A stretch of DNA of 64,000 bases from Paenibacillaceae bacterium (GCA_004134985.1 REGQ01000064.1:394530-458529), one strand, 5' to 3'. Counted from the stretch's first letter, positions 36,201 through 45,314 are shown. Notes: a model not told the origin generated them from the sequence alone. Numbers and translations: made by a program.

Positions 36201-37100
36201 CTACCTCCTACCGATTCTTTTTATTACAACTCCTGCACCGCCTGCACCGCCAGAGGTCCCACCATTACCAGAAAAAGTACCAGCCAAACCACCCGTAGCA
36301 GTGATTTCAACATTGCTCGATTGATTTGCAACTACCACAACCAAACCACCGCCTCCGCCACCGCCACTACCGCTGTTACCAGCGGTATTGCTGGTGCCAG
36401 ACATGCCGTCTGCTTTAACTCCACCACTGCCACCTAGGATATCAGTGACCATGATTATCACGCCTCCTCCTGCACCCCCATTACCGCCGATACCAGTACC
36501 AGTACTGCTGGCGCCAGCGCCAGCGCCGCCGCCAGCACCTCTAAGCGAGGGGAAATTCGCAAGTGAATCGCTTTGTTGTACAAGCGTAATATTAGAGGAG
36601 CCCCCAGCGCCGCCAGTACTATTGAGGGCCTGGACGCCAGTACCTCCGCCACCACCCGCGCCAGAAGGCCCGCCATTGCCGCCATTACCGCCGGAGCTGC
36701 CATTGCCCCCGGCACCACCACCGCCACCGCCGCGCGTACCGCTGTTGGCACCCGCGCCCCCGCCACCACCGCCGGCACCCGCGCCCCCGCCCGACATTCC
36801 AGGGTTACCAGAATTAGTACTCCCTATCCCACCAGCACCACCACGACCACTTGCGCTTAATAGTCCGTTAACCGTTGCGGTACCGGAGCAAAGGACAACG
36901 AGGTAGGTGCCTTCGGGCGACACCGTTACTCCCGCCGGAATATTGATGCTAGAAAATCGGTGTATACCCGATGGCAACGCTGTATTTGCCGTTGGGCTGA
37001 ACGCTCCGTCTGACCCATCATTAAGAAATTCAAGCTCAGCCAACCAATCCGGGCAGCATCCGCCCCCACCGTTTTGTTGTGGAATCTTAACAATACCCAT
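36201..37100 (-). CDS. Glycine-rich tail tip / adhesin-like protein
   Basis: A 299-residue protein. After an N-terminal part (PDWLAELEFLNDGSDGAFSP; IHRFSSINIPAGVTVSPEG) it is dominated by glycine tracts (GGAGAGGGGGGAGANSGTRG and similar) from about residue 80 to the end, interrupted by short variable segments. Similar polyglycine stretches occur in phage tail-fibre adhesins such as T-even gp38, where they form a polyglycine core that presents variable loops. A role in host recognition is inferred. The repetitive DNA (GGC/GGT/GCC codons) can recombine easily. Confidence 0.6.
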   Translation of the reverse strand: MGIVKIPQQNGGGGCCPDWLAELEFLNDGSDGAFSPTANTALPSGIHRFSSINIPAGVTVSPEGTYLVVLCSGTATVNGLLSASGRGGAGGIGSTNSGNPGMSGGGAGAGGGGGGAGANSGTRGGGGGGAGGNGSSGGNGGNGGPSGAGGGGGTGVQALNSTGGAGGSSNITLVQQSDSLANFPSLRGAGGGAGAGASSTGTGIGGNGGAGGGVIIMVTDILGGSGGVKADGMSGTSNTAGNSGSGGGGGGGLVVVVANQSSNVEITATGGLAGTFSGNGGTSGGAGGAGVVIKRIGRR

Positions 37101-37101
37101 G

Positions 37102-37422
37102 CTATACCTCCTCCACGCCGTAAACGGTCATTGTAATATCCGTGCCGACATCCTGCTTCGCTGCCAGGACCTGGGATGCAGCTATGACAATTTTAGTATC
37201 CTGAATGATGACCGATCCTCCCGGCTCTATAGCCAGCCCGTTGATAATCATATTACCGTTGGCCGCGCCGCCCTGATAGATGCTGACTTTTCGCTCTGTC
37301 GTCCCTGTGTTGACAAGGTAAATTTCCGTGACCTGCGCTGTCGCTCCAGCAGGAGCTGTATATCTTGTAGTGACGCTAGCTGATAGCGCCGCCTGCGCCA
37401 GCCGTTTAATCGTGACTGCCAA
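37102..37422 (-). CDS. Tail fibre-region hypothetical protein
   Basis: A 106-residue beta-rich protein (SVTTRYTAPAGATAQVTEIY; VSIYQGGAANGNMIINGLAI; MTVYGVEEV). The pattern is that of small phage structural proteins in receptor-binding clusters. Next to the glycine-rich gene (1 bp gap). Confidence 0.55.
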   Translation of the reverse strand: MAVTIKRLAQAALSASVTTRYTAPAGATAQVTEIYLVNTGTTERKVSIYQGGAANGNMIINGLAIEPGGSVIIQDTKIVIAASQVLAAKQDVGTDITMTVYGVEEV

Positions 37423-37791
37423 TTACATCGCCCCCATTCGCATTTTTCTATACAAATCATCCACCGCAGCAGTCGGATTTTCGATCTGTCCATCAACATA
37501 TTGCTTTGTCGCGATGTGCGTTGGTTGTGTTGGCGCTCCAACATTAGCCTGTCCTGCTGCATCCCGCTGAATAATTCGGTTTGGTGTGGCAACAGCGGTC
37601 GCACCGTGTGCCGATGTTGCATCCTTGTGCGCATTAATGTCGTCCTGCGCAGTGCCGGCCGCTGCATGAGCCGCGGCAGCCGCACTTTGAGCATTATCAG
37701 CAGCGTCCTTGGCGCCGTTGATCTCCTGCCCGATCTGATTCATGTCAGCTGGCCTTACGATGTCGGATGGCTGCCAATCTATTTTTGCCAT
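37423..37791 (-). CDS. Tail fibre protein (short)
   Basis: A 122-residue fibre-like protein with an N-terminal WQPSDIVRPADMNQIGQEIN, Ala-rich helical repeat (AKDAADNAQSAAAAAHAAAG) and the phage fibre phrase THIATKQYVDGQI. Corresponds to XkdV-like fibres but is much shorter. Confidence 0.7.
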   Translation of the reverse strand: MAKIDWQPSDIVRPADMNQIGQEINGAKDAADNAQSAAAAAHAAAGTAQDDINAHKDATSAHGATAVATPNRIIQRDAAGQANVGAPTQPTHIATKQYVDGQIENPTAAVDDLYRKMRMGAM

Positions 37792-37794
37792 TTT

Positions 37795-38079
37795 CTATTG
37801 CGCCTCCTTCACTTCAATCGTCTGCAGCATGAGATGATCGGCCGTGATCGGCACATTGACCACATTCGATGTCAGCACATCATTGGCAGCGTTCCGCAAC
37901 TCAACCAATGTAATAAGAGAAATATCCGCAATGGGAACGACATAATTAAGCGCCAGCGTGCTGGCTGTAACTTGCTTAAGTTGAAAATCGGCGATTTCAT
38001 AGTTCCCATTGATGACAACTTTAGCCACCCTGTTATCAACGTATACCGCCACATCATGCAATAAATTTGCTGCAATCAT
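37795..38079 (-). CDS. Tail/baseplate-region hypothetical protein
   Basis: A 94-residue beta-rich protein, 4-bp overlap with the XkdU-like gene upstream. No family recognised; position between XkdU and fibre suggests a baseplate or fibre adaptor. Confidence 0.5.
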   Translation of the reverse strand: MIAANLLHDVAVYVDNRVAKVVINGNYEIADFQLKQVTASTLALNYVVPIADISLITLVELRNAANDVLTSNVVNVPITADHLMLQTIEVKEAQ

Positions 38080-38663
38080 TTGATTGGCACCTCCGGTCCA
38101 AGTGTAGCAAACGGCTGCTCACCCAGCCGCCATGTATCGTCAAGCCTATAATGCCAGTTAACCTGCTGCTTACTGATATGTTCTTCGAGCTTTATTTTGG
38201 ATCCCAGCGCGGTATTCTGTTGATAGATCAGGTTGGCTGGCTTGATCGTCTCAACGGTGTGCAGGACCTCACGAAAAACAGCAGCATCGTCAATATTGGC
38301 TGTCACAGTCAAAATAAAGTCTTGCACATCAACGGAAACGATTGTCATTCCTGCTCCAACCAACATATCAAGCTGCTGCTGCAAATAGCGGACCGTGAAC
38401 GGCGGTTTGGTCTGGTAACGATTAAGTATTCGCAGCCGCCGAAAATCGATTGTCTCAATTGTAGGATCGGCCTGAATACCAAGCATCTGTTCACGGATTT
38501 TGATTGCTCGCAAGCTTGCTGTCATGACAAACTGATCGTCAAACAATTGATTCATCGCACCATCAAGCGTATCCAACTCAATTGTTTCCGTTTGGCCAAT
38601 CTCTTCAAAATCCTGTACATCCAGATAGAAATCAGGAAGGTGAATGAGTATCCGATCAGACAT
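38076..38663 (-). CDS. xkdU: XkdU-like baseplate protein (DUF2313/YmfQ)
   Basis: A 195-residue protein of the YmfQ/XkdU family, which links baseplate J to fibres in myoviruses: MSDRILIHLPDFYLDVQDF, LFDDQFVMTASLRAIKIREQ, RILNRYQTKPPFTVRYLQQQ. Overlaps XkdT by 8 bp. Confidence 0.83.
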   Translation of the reverse strand: MSDRILIHLPDFYLDVQDFEEIGQTETIELDTLDGAMNQLFDDQFVMTASLRAIKIREQMLGIQADPTIETIDFRRLRILNRYQTKPPFTVRYLQQQLDMLVGAGMTIVSVDVQDFILTVTANIDDAAVFREVLHTVETIKPANLIYQQNTALGSKIKLEEHISKQQVNWHYRLDDTWRLGEQPFATLGPEVPIK

Positions 38664-39735
38664 TGAGCGTCACCGCCCCCAAAACAGGAATATCGTCATT
38701 CCCGAGCGTCAAATTGCCCGCTGCGCCGTTTAATAAGGTGTCAGACACATCGTCTATCCCTTGCACATTGAGTATGCGAGCGTCGATCTGTGCTGTTCTG
38801 ACAACAAGTCTTTGTTGGTTCGCCCAATCTCGTCTTAACTCAAGCAAATACGCTGCGATCACCGTTTCAATCCCACCCTGCACCATGCCCACGGTGTAAC
38901 CGGTCGCCAGGACAATCGTGGTCTGCACGTTAACCGTGACTGAATCAGCCCCGGTAACCGTCACTTCATGGCCGATTGGCGCGGTGCCCACCCCTTTCCC
39001 GCTGTTTACGACAGGATCAATGATAGTCTGTACGTCATTAATTAGCTGAGGGGAAGGCTTACCCCAATCAGCCGCCATAATAGCGAGTCTCACTGTCCCC
39101 CCGCCGTTCCAGACCGGATACACCTTCACGCTGCCTACCCCGTCAATGGATGCCACTTTACGTTTGTAATCCGATACGTTCCCGCCGAATGCCGGCTCAT
39201 TTACTATTTCGTAGTACCTTGCCCGCAGTGACTCGTCCGTTTCTTCGTCCGCGCCGGGTGCGATGATGTCCATAAGCGTTGCTTGAGCCAAGCCATCAAC
39301 ATAGTCAATCGGCAGCAGTGCACCATAGTACTGATTACCAATAATGCCCGCCGTCTCCGCGTCCAAAGCGTATTCCCCGGCCCCCAACTGCGAGACAACA
39401 ACAAAGTTAATCCCGCCCCCGCCAAAGCGATGACCGACCGGCACAGCCAGTGGATTGTTGCTTTCATCGGAGAACACGCCTCGGCGGCGCGCCTTAGTTG
39501 CAGGCATCCGGTCAACGCCGAATTCCGCAGTCCGCCGGGAAAGAAATTCCCCGCTCGCCGTGTCCGCGAACGAAAGGTTTTGATTGACGTCCATTTCTAT
39601 ATACATTTGCGCCAGCTCCGCGGCAGCCGGGGACAACGCATCCCAAATTATCGAGCCTTCCCGCTTGTCGATGGTATCGGGAATACGCGACAGCATGCGG
39701 TCCAGCAGAAAATCAAATGTGTACTGTTCATACAT
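38656..39735 (-). CDS. xkdT: Baseplate J-like protein (XkdT)
   Basis: A 359-residue baseplate wedge protein: DKREGSIIWDALSPAAAELA, FLSRRTAEFGVDRMPATKAR, PGADEETDESLRARYYE, VKVYPVWNGGGTVRLAIM are typical of the gpJ/XkdT family. ATG 39735 behind GAGGTGACTTTCG. Overlaps XkdS. Confidence 0.92.
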   Translation of the reverse strand: MYEQYTFDFLLDRMLSRIPDTIDKREGSIIWDALSPAAAELAQMYIEMDVNQNLSFADTASGEFLSRRTAEFGVDRMPATKARRRGVFSDESNNPLAVPVGHRFGGGGINFVVVSQLGAGEYALDAETAGIIGNQYYGALLPIDYVDGLAQATLMDIIAPGADEETDESLRARYYEIVNEPAFGGNVSDYKRKVASIDGVGSVKVYPVWNGGGTVRLAIMAADWGKPSPQLINDVQTIIDPVVNSGKGVGTAPIGHEVTVTGADSVTVNVQTTIVLATGYTVGMVQGGIETVIAAYLLELRRDWANQQRLVVRTAQIDARILNVQGIDDVSDTLLNGAAGNLTLGNDDIPVLGAVTLNV

Positions 39736-40105
39736 CGAAAGTCACCTCGATTTGTCCCAAATTGGATTCAACCGTAAAGGCGATCAGCACGCTATCCTGC
39801 TGTGCGGTGAACACAAAATCCGTCACATCATCAATCCGGTCATCCTGCGTCAATGCCTCGACAATCCAGCGTTCCAAATCCTCCTCGCCCGCGTTGACAC
39901 TTAATTCAGCCCCGTAATCATCGCTATAAATGTCATGAAGGAACCGATCGGTCTGCAGCGTCTTGTAAACGAATTGCCGAATAGCGCCCAGGCCGTCCGT
40001 CATGCCGTGCACTCTACCACGCTGCAGGTCAAGGTTGTACGTGTAACTAGGCTGTTGACTGTCATCCAACTCGGCATCCGCAGGCAATCCGCCAACTGGT
40101 AGCAT
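39728..40105 (-). CDS. xkdS: XkdS-like baseplate protein (DUF2634)
   Basis: A 125-residue gpW/gp25-like baseplate protein: SYTYNLDLQRGRVHGMTDGL, IRQFVYKTLQTDRFLHDIY, GAELSVNAGEEDLERWIVEAL. Overlaps XkdR stop by TAATG. Confidence 0.88.
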   Translation of the reverse strand: MLPVGGLPADAELDDSQQPSYTYNLDLQRGRVHGMTDGLGAIRQFVYKTLQTDRFLHDIYSDDYGAELSVNAGEEDLERWIVEALTQDDRIDDVTDFVFTAQQDSVLIAFTVESNLGQIEVTFDV

Positions 40106-40401
40106 TATTCCACCGCCCTATCTAATATGACGTAATCCTGCCCACCCTGGACACGCGCCAGAATCACCTGGTCCCCAACCTCCAAGCCGCGCCGAATCGT
40201 GTATTCAATCTCCCCGATGAGCAGTTTGTATTCCGTCAGCGTTTCCGGAACGATTAAAAAATCCCTTGGGAGCGCCAGCCGTTGTTCGACGATGACTTCC
40301 AGGGGATTCACTTTTGATACTGTTCCGAACATAACCGCAACCGGATTACCTGCTTGATTTGTGCCTTGACTAATTTCCTTGATTTTATCAATTAACGACA
40401 T
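40105..40401 (-). CDS. xkdR: XkdR-like protein (DUF2577)
   Basis: A 98-residue protein with VAVMFGTVSKVNPLEVIVEQ, LPRDFLIVPETLTEY, GLEVGDQVILARVQGGQDYV; belongs to DUF2577 baseplate proteins. Coupled to both neighbours by 1-bp overlaps. Confidence 0.86.
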   Translation of the reverse strand: MSLIDKIKEISQGTNQAGNPVAVMFGTVSKVNPLEVIVEQRLALPRDFLIVPETLTEYKLLIGEIEYTIRRGLEVGDQVILARVQGGQDYVILDRAVE

Positions 40402-41372
40402 TAATACACCGCCAGTTCAAGGGACATGGTATGGCTGTCCCCTTCAAAGTTATGTGAGCATTCGTTGATTAAATGCTTTGTAGCCTTCATTCCCAACTCA
40501 GGCATATCAATATAGATACTGTTGCCAGCTCTGATCCGAGGATCACCCAGCGCTTCAATGGAGAATGATTTGCCTTCTCGGTTTTTAAGCTCAAGCAGAT
40601 TGTTAAGCGCCTGGTTTATCTGCGCCTCATTCATCCCATCTTCAACTTTGCGGTAATATTGCAGGCGCCCCCATTTGGCGATTGTCGAGCTATCTTGAGC
40701 AATGTACACGTCACGCTTCTTGGTCTTTTTGTTGTCCCGCACAAGCTTAATCCGGTTATAAGTCTCGCTGTCTATGGATCGCTTGTACTTGTAATCATAG
40801 ACAAGACTCTTTTCACCGAGCACGACGTCAAGCAGCATGTCTTTGATGTTGGCGAGCGCCAGTTTGCCGAAATCGTCATAGAACACATAAAGCTGATTTT
40901 GGGACACTAACGTTTGATCCAGCGCTTTATAGATGATGTCCAGCAGCGTCTGACCGTCTTCCAACATCTTGGGGATGACAAACCCTGTGTTAGCCAATGA
41001 GCCAACGGACAGGTTAGCATCCTTTGCAATCTTTTGAATGACCTGTGTCGCGGTCACTTTGGTAAATACATAAGTATCCGATGCGGTTAAATAACGCATT
41101 TGATCATAAGCCGTGATTTTGATTTCAGAGGATTGGGACGAATCAATCGTAAACACATAGCCATAAAACATTTTGGCATCTTCTATCTTGATCCGCACGA
41201 TGTCACCCGTGTTTACTTTGAATTCCGCATCACCTATGGGAAAATCAGTTACTATGGAAAACTCCGCTGTCCCCGCCTTACCAAAACGACTTGTTCTAAT
41301 CTTCATCCCAGAAACTAAACGAGAGATATCCCACAAAGTCCCATCCTTGTTGTCAATGACGATTTCCAGCAC
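40401..41372 (-). CDS. xkdQ: XkdQ-like baseplate hub protein
   Basis: A 323-residue hub protein of the gpD/XkdQ type: DKDG-type N-terminus (VIDNKDGTLWDISRLVSGMK), PIGDAEFKVNTGDIVRIKI, YVFTKVTATQVIQKIAKDAN, DPRIRAGNSIYIDMPELG. Starts at GTG 41372 or GTG 41378; AAGGGGG spacing favours the inner one. Confidence 0.88.
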   Translation of the reverse strand: MLEIVIDNKDGTLWDISRLVSGMKIRTSRFGKAGTAEFSIVTDFPIGDAEFKVNTGDIVRIKIEDAKMFYGYVFTIDSSQSSEIKITAYDQMRYLTASDTYVFTKVTATQVIQKIAKDANLSVGSLANTGFVIPKMLEDGQTLLDIIYKALDQTLVSQNQLYVFYDDFGKLALANIKDMLLDVVLGEKSLVYDYKYKRSIDSETYNRIKLVRDNKKTKKRDVYIAQDSSTIAKWGRLQYYRKVEDGMNEAQINQALNNLLELKNREGKSFSIEALGDPRIRAGNSIYIDMPELGMKATKHLINECSHNFEGDSHTMSLELAVY

Positions 41373-41382
41373 AAGCACCCCC

Positions 41383-42105
41383 TTACTTTTTAGGCGGCAG
41401 CTTAAGCATCATTCCCGCCTGCAGCTTTTTAAGGTCAGCATCCTTGATGTTATTTAGTTTTTGGATCTCTTTCCAACGATTTTCGTCACCAAGCTGCTTC
41501 TTTGCCACTGACCAAAGATTTTCACCGGGCTTTAATTTATATGTCGTAGCCGGCACACGCTCATCTGGCCGCTTGGCGCCCGCATCCTTGACCGTTGTTG
41601 TCGGTTTGGCCGCTGTCGCCGTTGTCCCCGCCGCAGCGGCTGGTTTGGTACCCACCTTAAGCCTGCGCGGTGCGTAAAACTTGTACTCCCGAAACGAGAT
41701 TTGAAATTCAATGTCATCCGTCCCGGCCACCGCTCGCCTGTCAAACTGTTCGATCGATACCGCAAGTGTTAGCTTCATATTCGGTGCCTTGATCGTTATC
41801 CGGCTTGGATACTGCGACTCCTGCCACCGGCTAATCTTTTTGACCAGGTATCCCGGACTTTTAAACAGTGCTGAATGAATGACATACGGCGCCCTGCCGT
41901 TTGCCGGGAAAAAGCTTTCGAATGAGATTTCAGAAAGCTCTTTGGAATGGATAACATTGATCTGCCCCAAGCCGATAATATCAAACGTCTCCCCTCTACC
42001 CTTGCGCTTTATTTCAAGCTGCTCGGGCAGCACAGGGAAAAGAATGCGATCCTTGCCGTTGTTATGGCTCAGTTCAATAAAGTATTCCGGCTTTTCTTTA
42101 TCCAT
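41383..42105 (-). CDS. xkdP: XkdP-like LysM tail protein
   Basis: A 240-residue tail protein: N-terminal ILFPVLPEQLEIKRKGRGET, FESFFPANGRAPYV, a Pro/Thr/Ala linker and a C-terminal LysM domain (YKLKPGENLWSVAKKQLGDENR ... IKDADLKKLQAGMMLKL). LysM binds peptidoglycan GlcNAc. Start at ATG 42105, because the frame further up runs through the lipoprotein terminator. Confidence 0.88.
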   Translation of the reverse strand: MDKEKPEYFIELSHNNGKDRILFPVLPEQLEIKRKGRGETFDIIGLGQINVIHSKELSEISFESFFPANGRAPYVIHSALFKSPGYLVKKISRWQESQYPSRITIKAPNMKLTLAVSIEQFDRRAVAGTDDIEFQISFREYKFYAPRRLKVGTKPAAAAGTTATAAKPTTTVKDAGAKRPDERVPATTYKLKPGENLWSVAKKQLGDENRWKEIQKLNNIKDADLKKLQAGMMLKLPPKK

Positions 42106-42117
42106 GGTTTCACCCAC

Positions 42118-42148
42118 TAAAAAAGCCCCCATGATTATGGGAGCCTTC
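42118..42148 (-). terminator. Terminator after the lipoprotein gene
   Basis: Minus strand GGCTCCCATAATCATGGGGGCTTTTTTAG: hairpin with one mismatch and six T. It gives the lipoprotein gene its own transcript end. Confidence 0.75.
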
Positions 42149-42152
42149 GAAT

Positions 42153-42500
42153 TTATTTAATTTTAGAAAAAATTTCTTTTGCTTCTTCGTTGTTTGTTTC
42201 CAACCCTAATTTTCCATTTATAGAGTCAAAATCAAAATCACCCTTTTTAATTTCTGCTTTCAGTGACTTGCCGGACTCGTATTCATAAATTTTCACCGGA
42301 TTATTATTTACATAGAAAAGTACTCCATCCTTTGCACCTACCATTGAAACTAACGGTTTTTCTTCTTTATCAATAGTATGACCGGCATCTTGGAATGCCT
42401 TGATCGCATCACTTAACCCCGGTGACGCCCCTTCACTCTGTGAGCATGCCGCAAGCAACACGGCAAACAATCCAATGATCAAAAACCATTTGAATCTCAT
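42153..42500 (-). CDS. Prophage lipoprotein (moron-like)
   Basis: A 115-residue lipoprotein: MRFKWFLIIGLFAVLLAACS with lipobox LAAC, then a soluble domain (DAIKAFQDAGHTIDKEEKPL; LFYVNNNPVKIYEYESGKSL). ATG 42500 behind CAAGGGGGAATTACAG. It lies inside the tail cluster between tape measure and XkdP with its own terminator, so it may be expressed in the lysogen. Some prophage lipoproteins block superinfection; that role here is a guess. Base use is AT-richer than neighbours. Confidence 0.8.
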   Translation of the reverse strand: MRFKWFLIIGLFAVLLAACSQSEGASPGLSDAIKAFQDAGHTIDKEEKPLVSMVGAKDGVLFYVNNNPVKIYEYESGKSLKAEIKKGDFDFDSINGKLGLETNNEEAKEIFSKIK

Positions 42501-42560
42501 CTGTAATTCCCCCTTGCAGTTTTGTCTCATAATACCAAACATTGCCACAAAGGGGAACAC

Positions 42561-45113
42561 TCATTTAACAAGCCCTTTTGCTGATGATTCGATTTCATTC
42601 GCCATTCTCTCTTCGATCCCATTAAGGAGTGTATCAAGATCCGTACCGTTATTTATGTCCCCTGTTGTGACTTGGACAGTAGGCGTAAGAGTGACAAAGT
42701 TCTGAATGGTTTTCATTTCAGCCAGATCGCGCATGACTTTCAAGTCTTCGCTTGAAATGTCTACCTTGTCCTCGATCTTGCCAACCTTTTTAACCTTGTC
42801 TATTGTTCCGCCAAGGGGAGTGTTGTCCACTTCCCATTGACCATCACCTAATTTATCTTCACCATAGATTGGGGGCGGCTCGAATTTCTTGTTTGTATCC
42901 TCATCGTCCTGTTTTCGCTGCTCCTCACGCTCTTTGATCCGTGTTTGAACGTCAAGTTCACGCTGTTCGGCCCGTTCTTTTGCTGCTGCCACCATATCAG
43001 CTACCGCAGCTTCACCAGCTTGTTTGATTGCCTCTGCTTCGGCTGCTGCGCTTGCCGCAAACTCTACTTTATCAATGGTATTAAGAGATACACCCTTAAT
43101 CTTATTCAACGTGTTGACCAAAGTGTTAATGCGATCAATAACCCCATTGATCATGTCCTCCATGATTTGCAATGATCGCACTTTCATGGATTGGAATACG
43201 TTGACAATTCCGTTTCCTACACGCCGGAAGAAGATTGGAATCTGATCAAAGAAATTCAGAATCGTATTCCATACCCGCATCATGGCCGCGGCGAAGGCGT
43301 CATTCTTTTGCCATAAATTAACGATCCACACAATCACCCCAATGATTAGGGATGCGATGAGAATAAATATATTTGCTTTCATCGCCGTGTTAAGACCTCT
43401 CCAAGCTGCAGCAAGGCCTTGGGTTGTCATAGTCTGATAAAACATAGCTGCTGTGCTTGTGCCTGTTGCTAATGCAGCTATGGCCTGTTGCGCGGCGTAT
43501 AGTCTTGAAACTACCAGAAACGCCGTAAATGCACCAACTAGCCCCCATAAAACAGGTTCTATAGCCGACCAGTTACTAACAATAAAATTGGATACTGACA
43601 TTGCAACCTGTAATGTACTTTGCATCACGTTGATGATATTGCTAAATACATTTAAGAAAACACTTTCGATCATCGGCATGTTTTCCATGAGATAGGACGA
43701 TAACTGACCAATCAAAGGCATCACGCCATAACCAATTTTCTCCTGTACGCTGCCCCATGCATTTGCCAAACGAATAGCTTGGCCTTCCGGCGTCTCCCCC
43801 ATTGCTTGAGACAATCCGGAAAGATTTTCCTCCACCATCTGTATGACCAAAGCAGCACGCTGGGCTTCCGTGCCCGTCTTAAGTAACTTTTGTTCGGCTT
43901 CGGAAAAAATCGCATCGATCTTAAAGCCATTTCGGGACAACGCGTTGATATCACCCATCATGACTTTACCCATTAAATTAGCCGTCTGCATAAGCTGTTC
44001 CTGGGAAACGTTGACTCCATACGTCTCCGTTGCCAGGTTGTACATGCTTTCTGTCATGGCGGCAATATTAGTAGGATCATAGACGTATTCAGCGAGCTGA
44101 GATTGCCCGTAGACGCCTGTGCTTGCCGCGATAGCTATTCCCTGAGCTTCCAACTCCTTCGTTCGCTGCCGCACAAGGTCAACGCCGTCCTTTGTCATGC
44201 CGTTGATATTACTCATGATAGAGACTAACCGCTGCTCTGCTCGAATGGTTTCATTTGCCGCTGCAGTTGCACTGTTGAAGAATCCCTTGGCTGCATTAAC
44301 ACCAACATAAGCCCCGCCGATGGCCACGACTTTTTTTAATAGCCCACCCATGGCGCCGGTGCTCTCTTCGACCGTTTGCTTAAATGCCCGCTGCTGCTTA
44401 ATGTTGTCTCGTATGCCGCCATCAATGCTGTTTACCTGGGCGTTTAACCGATTGTACGCATCATTAACTTTGGACAAGTCGCCGCTACGCATCGCATCGT
44501 TTAAGTTATTTTGTGTACTAAGTGCCTGATCGATCTGCCCGCGCATACGCTCAATCGCTGCATTTAAGCCGTCAAGCGCTTCGGGGGGTGCCCTTTCGCC
44601 AAGCTGTTCCTTTTCCCGCACCGCTTCCTGAAAGCGCTGCTGCGTCTCAGCGATCCGTTGATTGAGTTGAACAATCTCATTTTGGGCATTGTCCGGTAAG
44701 AAGGACATGTCCAACATAGACATGGATTGCTGCGCTGCAATCATCTCTTGCAGCTTCTGGTTCGCATCGCCTAATTCCAACTGGAAGCGATCGATACCCG
44801 TCGAATGAAACAATTCGGGTAAAGGCTGCGTGATCCATTCAGGAGGTGGGGGCGCAGGCGGTGGCTTGGCTGCCTCTTCCCGGATGCGCTCCATTTCCTC
44901 CCCCATGCGGATCATATCCGCGGAAACTTCCCCCAACTGTGACCGGGCTTGCTCCAGTCCGGAAATATCAACGGCTTTATCGCCAACATCCTGCATGGTT
45001 TGGAAAGTACTGATGGCAATGTTCATCGCATCGCTCATTTTACGTATCGGGGCGGAAAAGGCATCATACATCTCCATGGTGCTCTTTATGGTTGATATGT
45101 TCCCCACCACCAA
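42561..45113 (-). CDS. Tail tape measure protein
   Basis: About 850 residues; sets tail length and is ejected at infection. Coiled-coil N-terminal third (GEEMERIREEAAKPP; IVQLNQRIAETQQRFQEAVR), a TMP region AIGGAYVGVNAAKGFFNSA, hydrophobic segments (IFILIASLIIGVIVWIVNLW) and a charged end. The start is unclear: the open frame begins with TTG 45113 inside a terminator-like hairpin; GTG codons follow, and by family pattern (M-A-T-I-K) translation might begin near ATA at about 45098. Short for a myovirus tape measure, so a short tail is expected. Confidence 0.88.
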   Translation of the reverse strand: MVVGNISTIKSTMEMYDAFSAPIRKMSDAMNIAISTFQTMQDVGDKAVDISGLEQARSQLGEVSADMIRMGEEMERIREEAAKPPPAPPPPEWITQPLPELFHSTGIDRFQLELGDANQKLQEMIAAQQSMSMLDMSFLPDNAQNEIVQLNQRIAETQQRFQEAVREKEQLGERAPPEALDGLNAAIERMRGQIDQALSTQNNLNDAMRSGDLSKVNDAYNRLNAQVNSIDGGIRDNIKQQRAFKQTVEESTGAMGGLLKKVVAIGGAYVGVNAAKGFFNSATAAANETIRAEQRLVSIMSNINGMTKDGVDLVRQRTKELEAQGIAIAASTGVYGQSQLAEYVYDPTNIAAMTESMYNLATETYGVNVSQEQLMQTANLMGKVMMGDINALSRNGFKIDAIFSEAEQKLLKTGTEAQRAALVIQMVEENLSGLSQAMGETPEGQAIRLANAWGSVQEKIGYGVMPLIGQLSSYLMENMPMIESVFLNVFSNIINVMQSTLQVAMSVSNFIVSNWSAIEPVLWGLVGAFTAFLVVSRLYAAQQAIAALATGTSTAAMFYQTMTTQGLAAAWRGLNTAMKANIFILIASLIIGVIVWIVNLWQKNDAFAAAMMRVWNTILNFFDQIPIFFRRVGNGIVNVFQSMKVRSLQIMEDMINGVIDRINTLVNTLNKIKGVSLNTIDKVEFAASAAAEAEAIKQAGEAAVADMVAAAKERAEQRELDVQTRIKEREEQRKQDDEDTNKKFEPPPIYGEDKLGDGQWEVDNTPLGGTIDKVKKVGKIEDKVDISSEDLKVMRDLAEMKTIQNFVTLTPTVQVTTGDINNGTDLDTLLNGIEERMANEIESSAKGLVK

Positions 45114-45133
45114 AAAAGCGCCATTGCTGGCGC
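45112..45133 (-). terminator. Terminator-like hairpin at the tape measure start
   Basis: GCGCCA-TTGC-TGGCGC stem (45118-45133) followed by six T on the minus strand. It directly follows the frameshift product stop and overlaps the possible TTG start of the tape measure gene, so it may reduce tape measure expression. Confidence 0.65.
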
Positions 45134-45134
45134 T

Positions 45135-45314
45135 CTATTTTTTCTTAGACTTTCTTTCGAGCTTTTTTTCTTCTGCGATTCGAATATCAATCATGGCAAA
45201 TATTGCAGCCTTTTCGGTTATCGACATACGGGACAGTTCGTGCGGAAGTATGTTTAATTTATGGAGGGCGTAGTAAGCATAGTTAGCTTCCCCGTCACCC
45301 TCGTTAATTAGTTT
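45135..45314 (-). CDS. Tail assembly chaperone, -1 frameshift extension (GT-type)
   Basis: A 59-residue extension with no start codon of its own, read after a -1 slip on A-AAA-AAC (45317-45311). The residues KLINEGDGEANYAYYALHKL and the helical Lys/Glu end (EEKKLERKSKKK) are well-formed protein, and the frame is closed by TAG 45135. The fused product would have about 198 residues. This matches the G/GT chaperones of lambda and other tailed phages, which bind the tape measure; the gene directly upstream of the tape measure is the normal place. Confidence 0.78.
   Translation of the reverse strand, partial: KLINEGDGEANYAYYALHKLNILPHELSRMSITEKAAIFAMIDIRIAEEKKLERKSKKK

Noticed and set aside
36388..36906. 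Long plus-strand frame rich in Pro/Ala opposite the glycine-rich gene
   Set aside because: It is the reverse complement of GGC/GGT-rich codons; no ribosome binding site and no sense as a protein.
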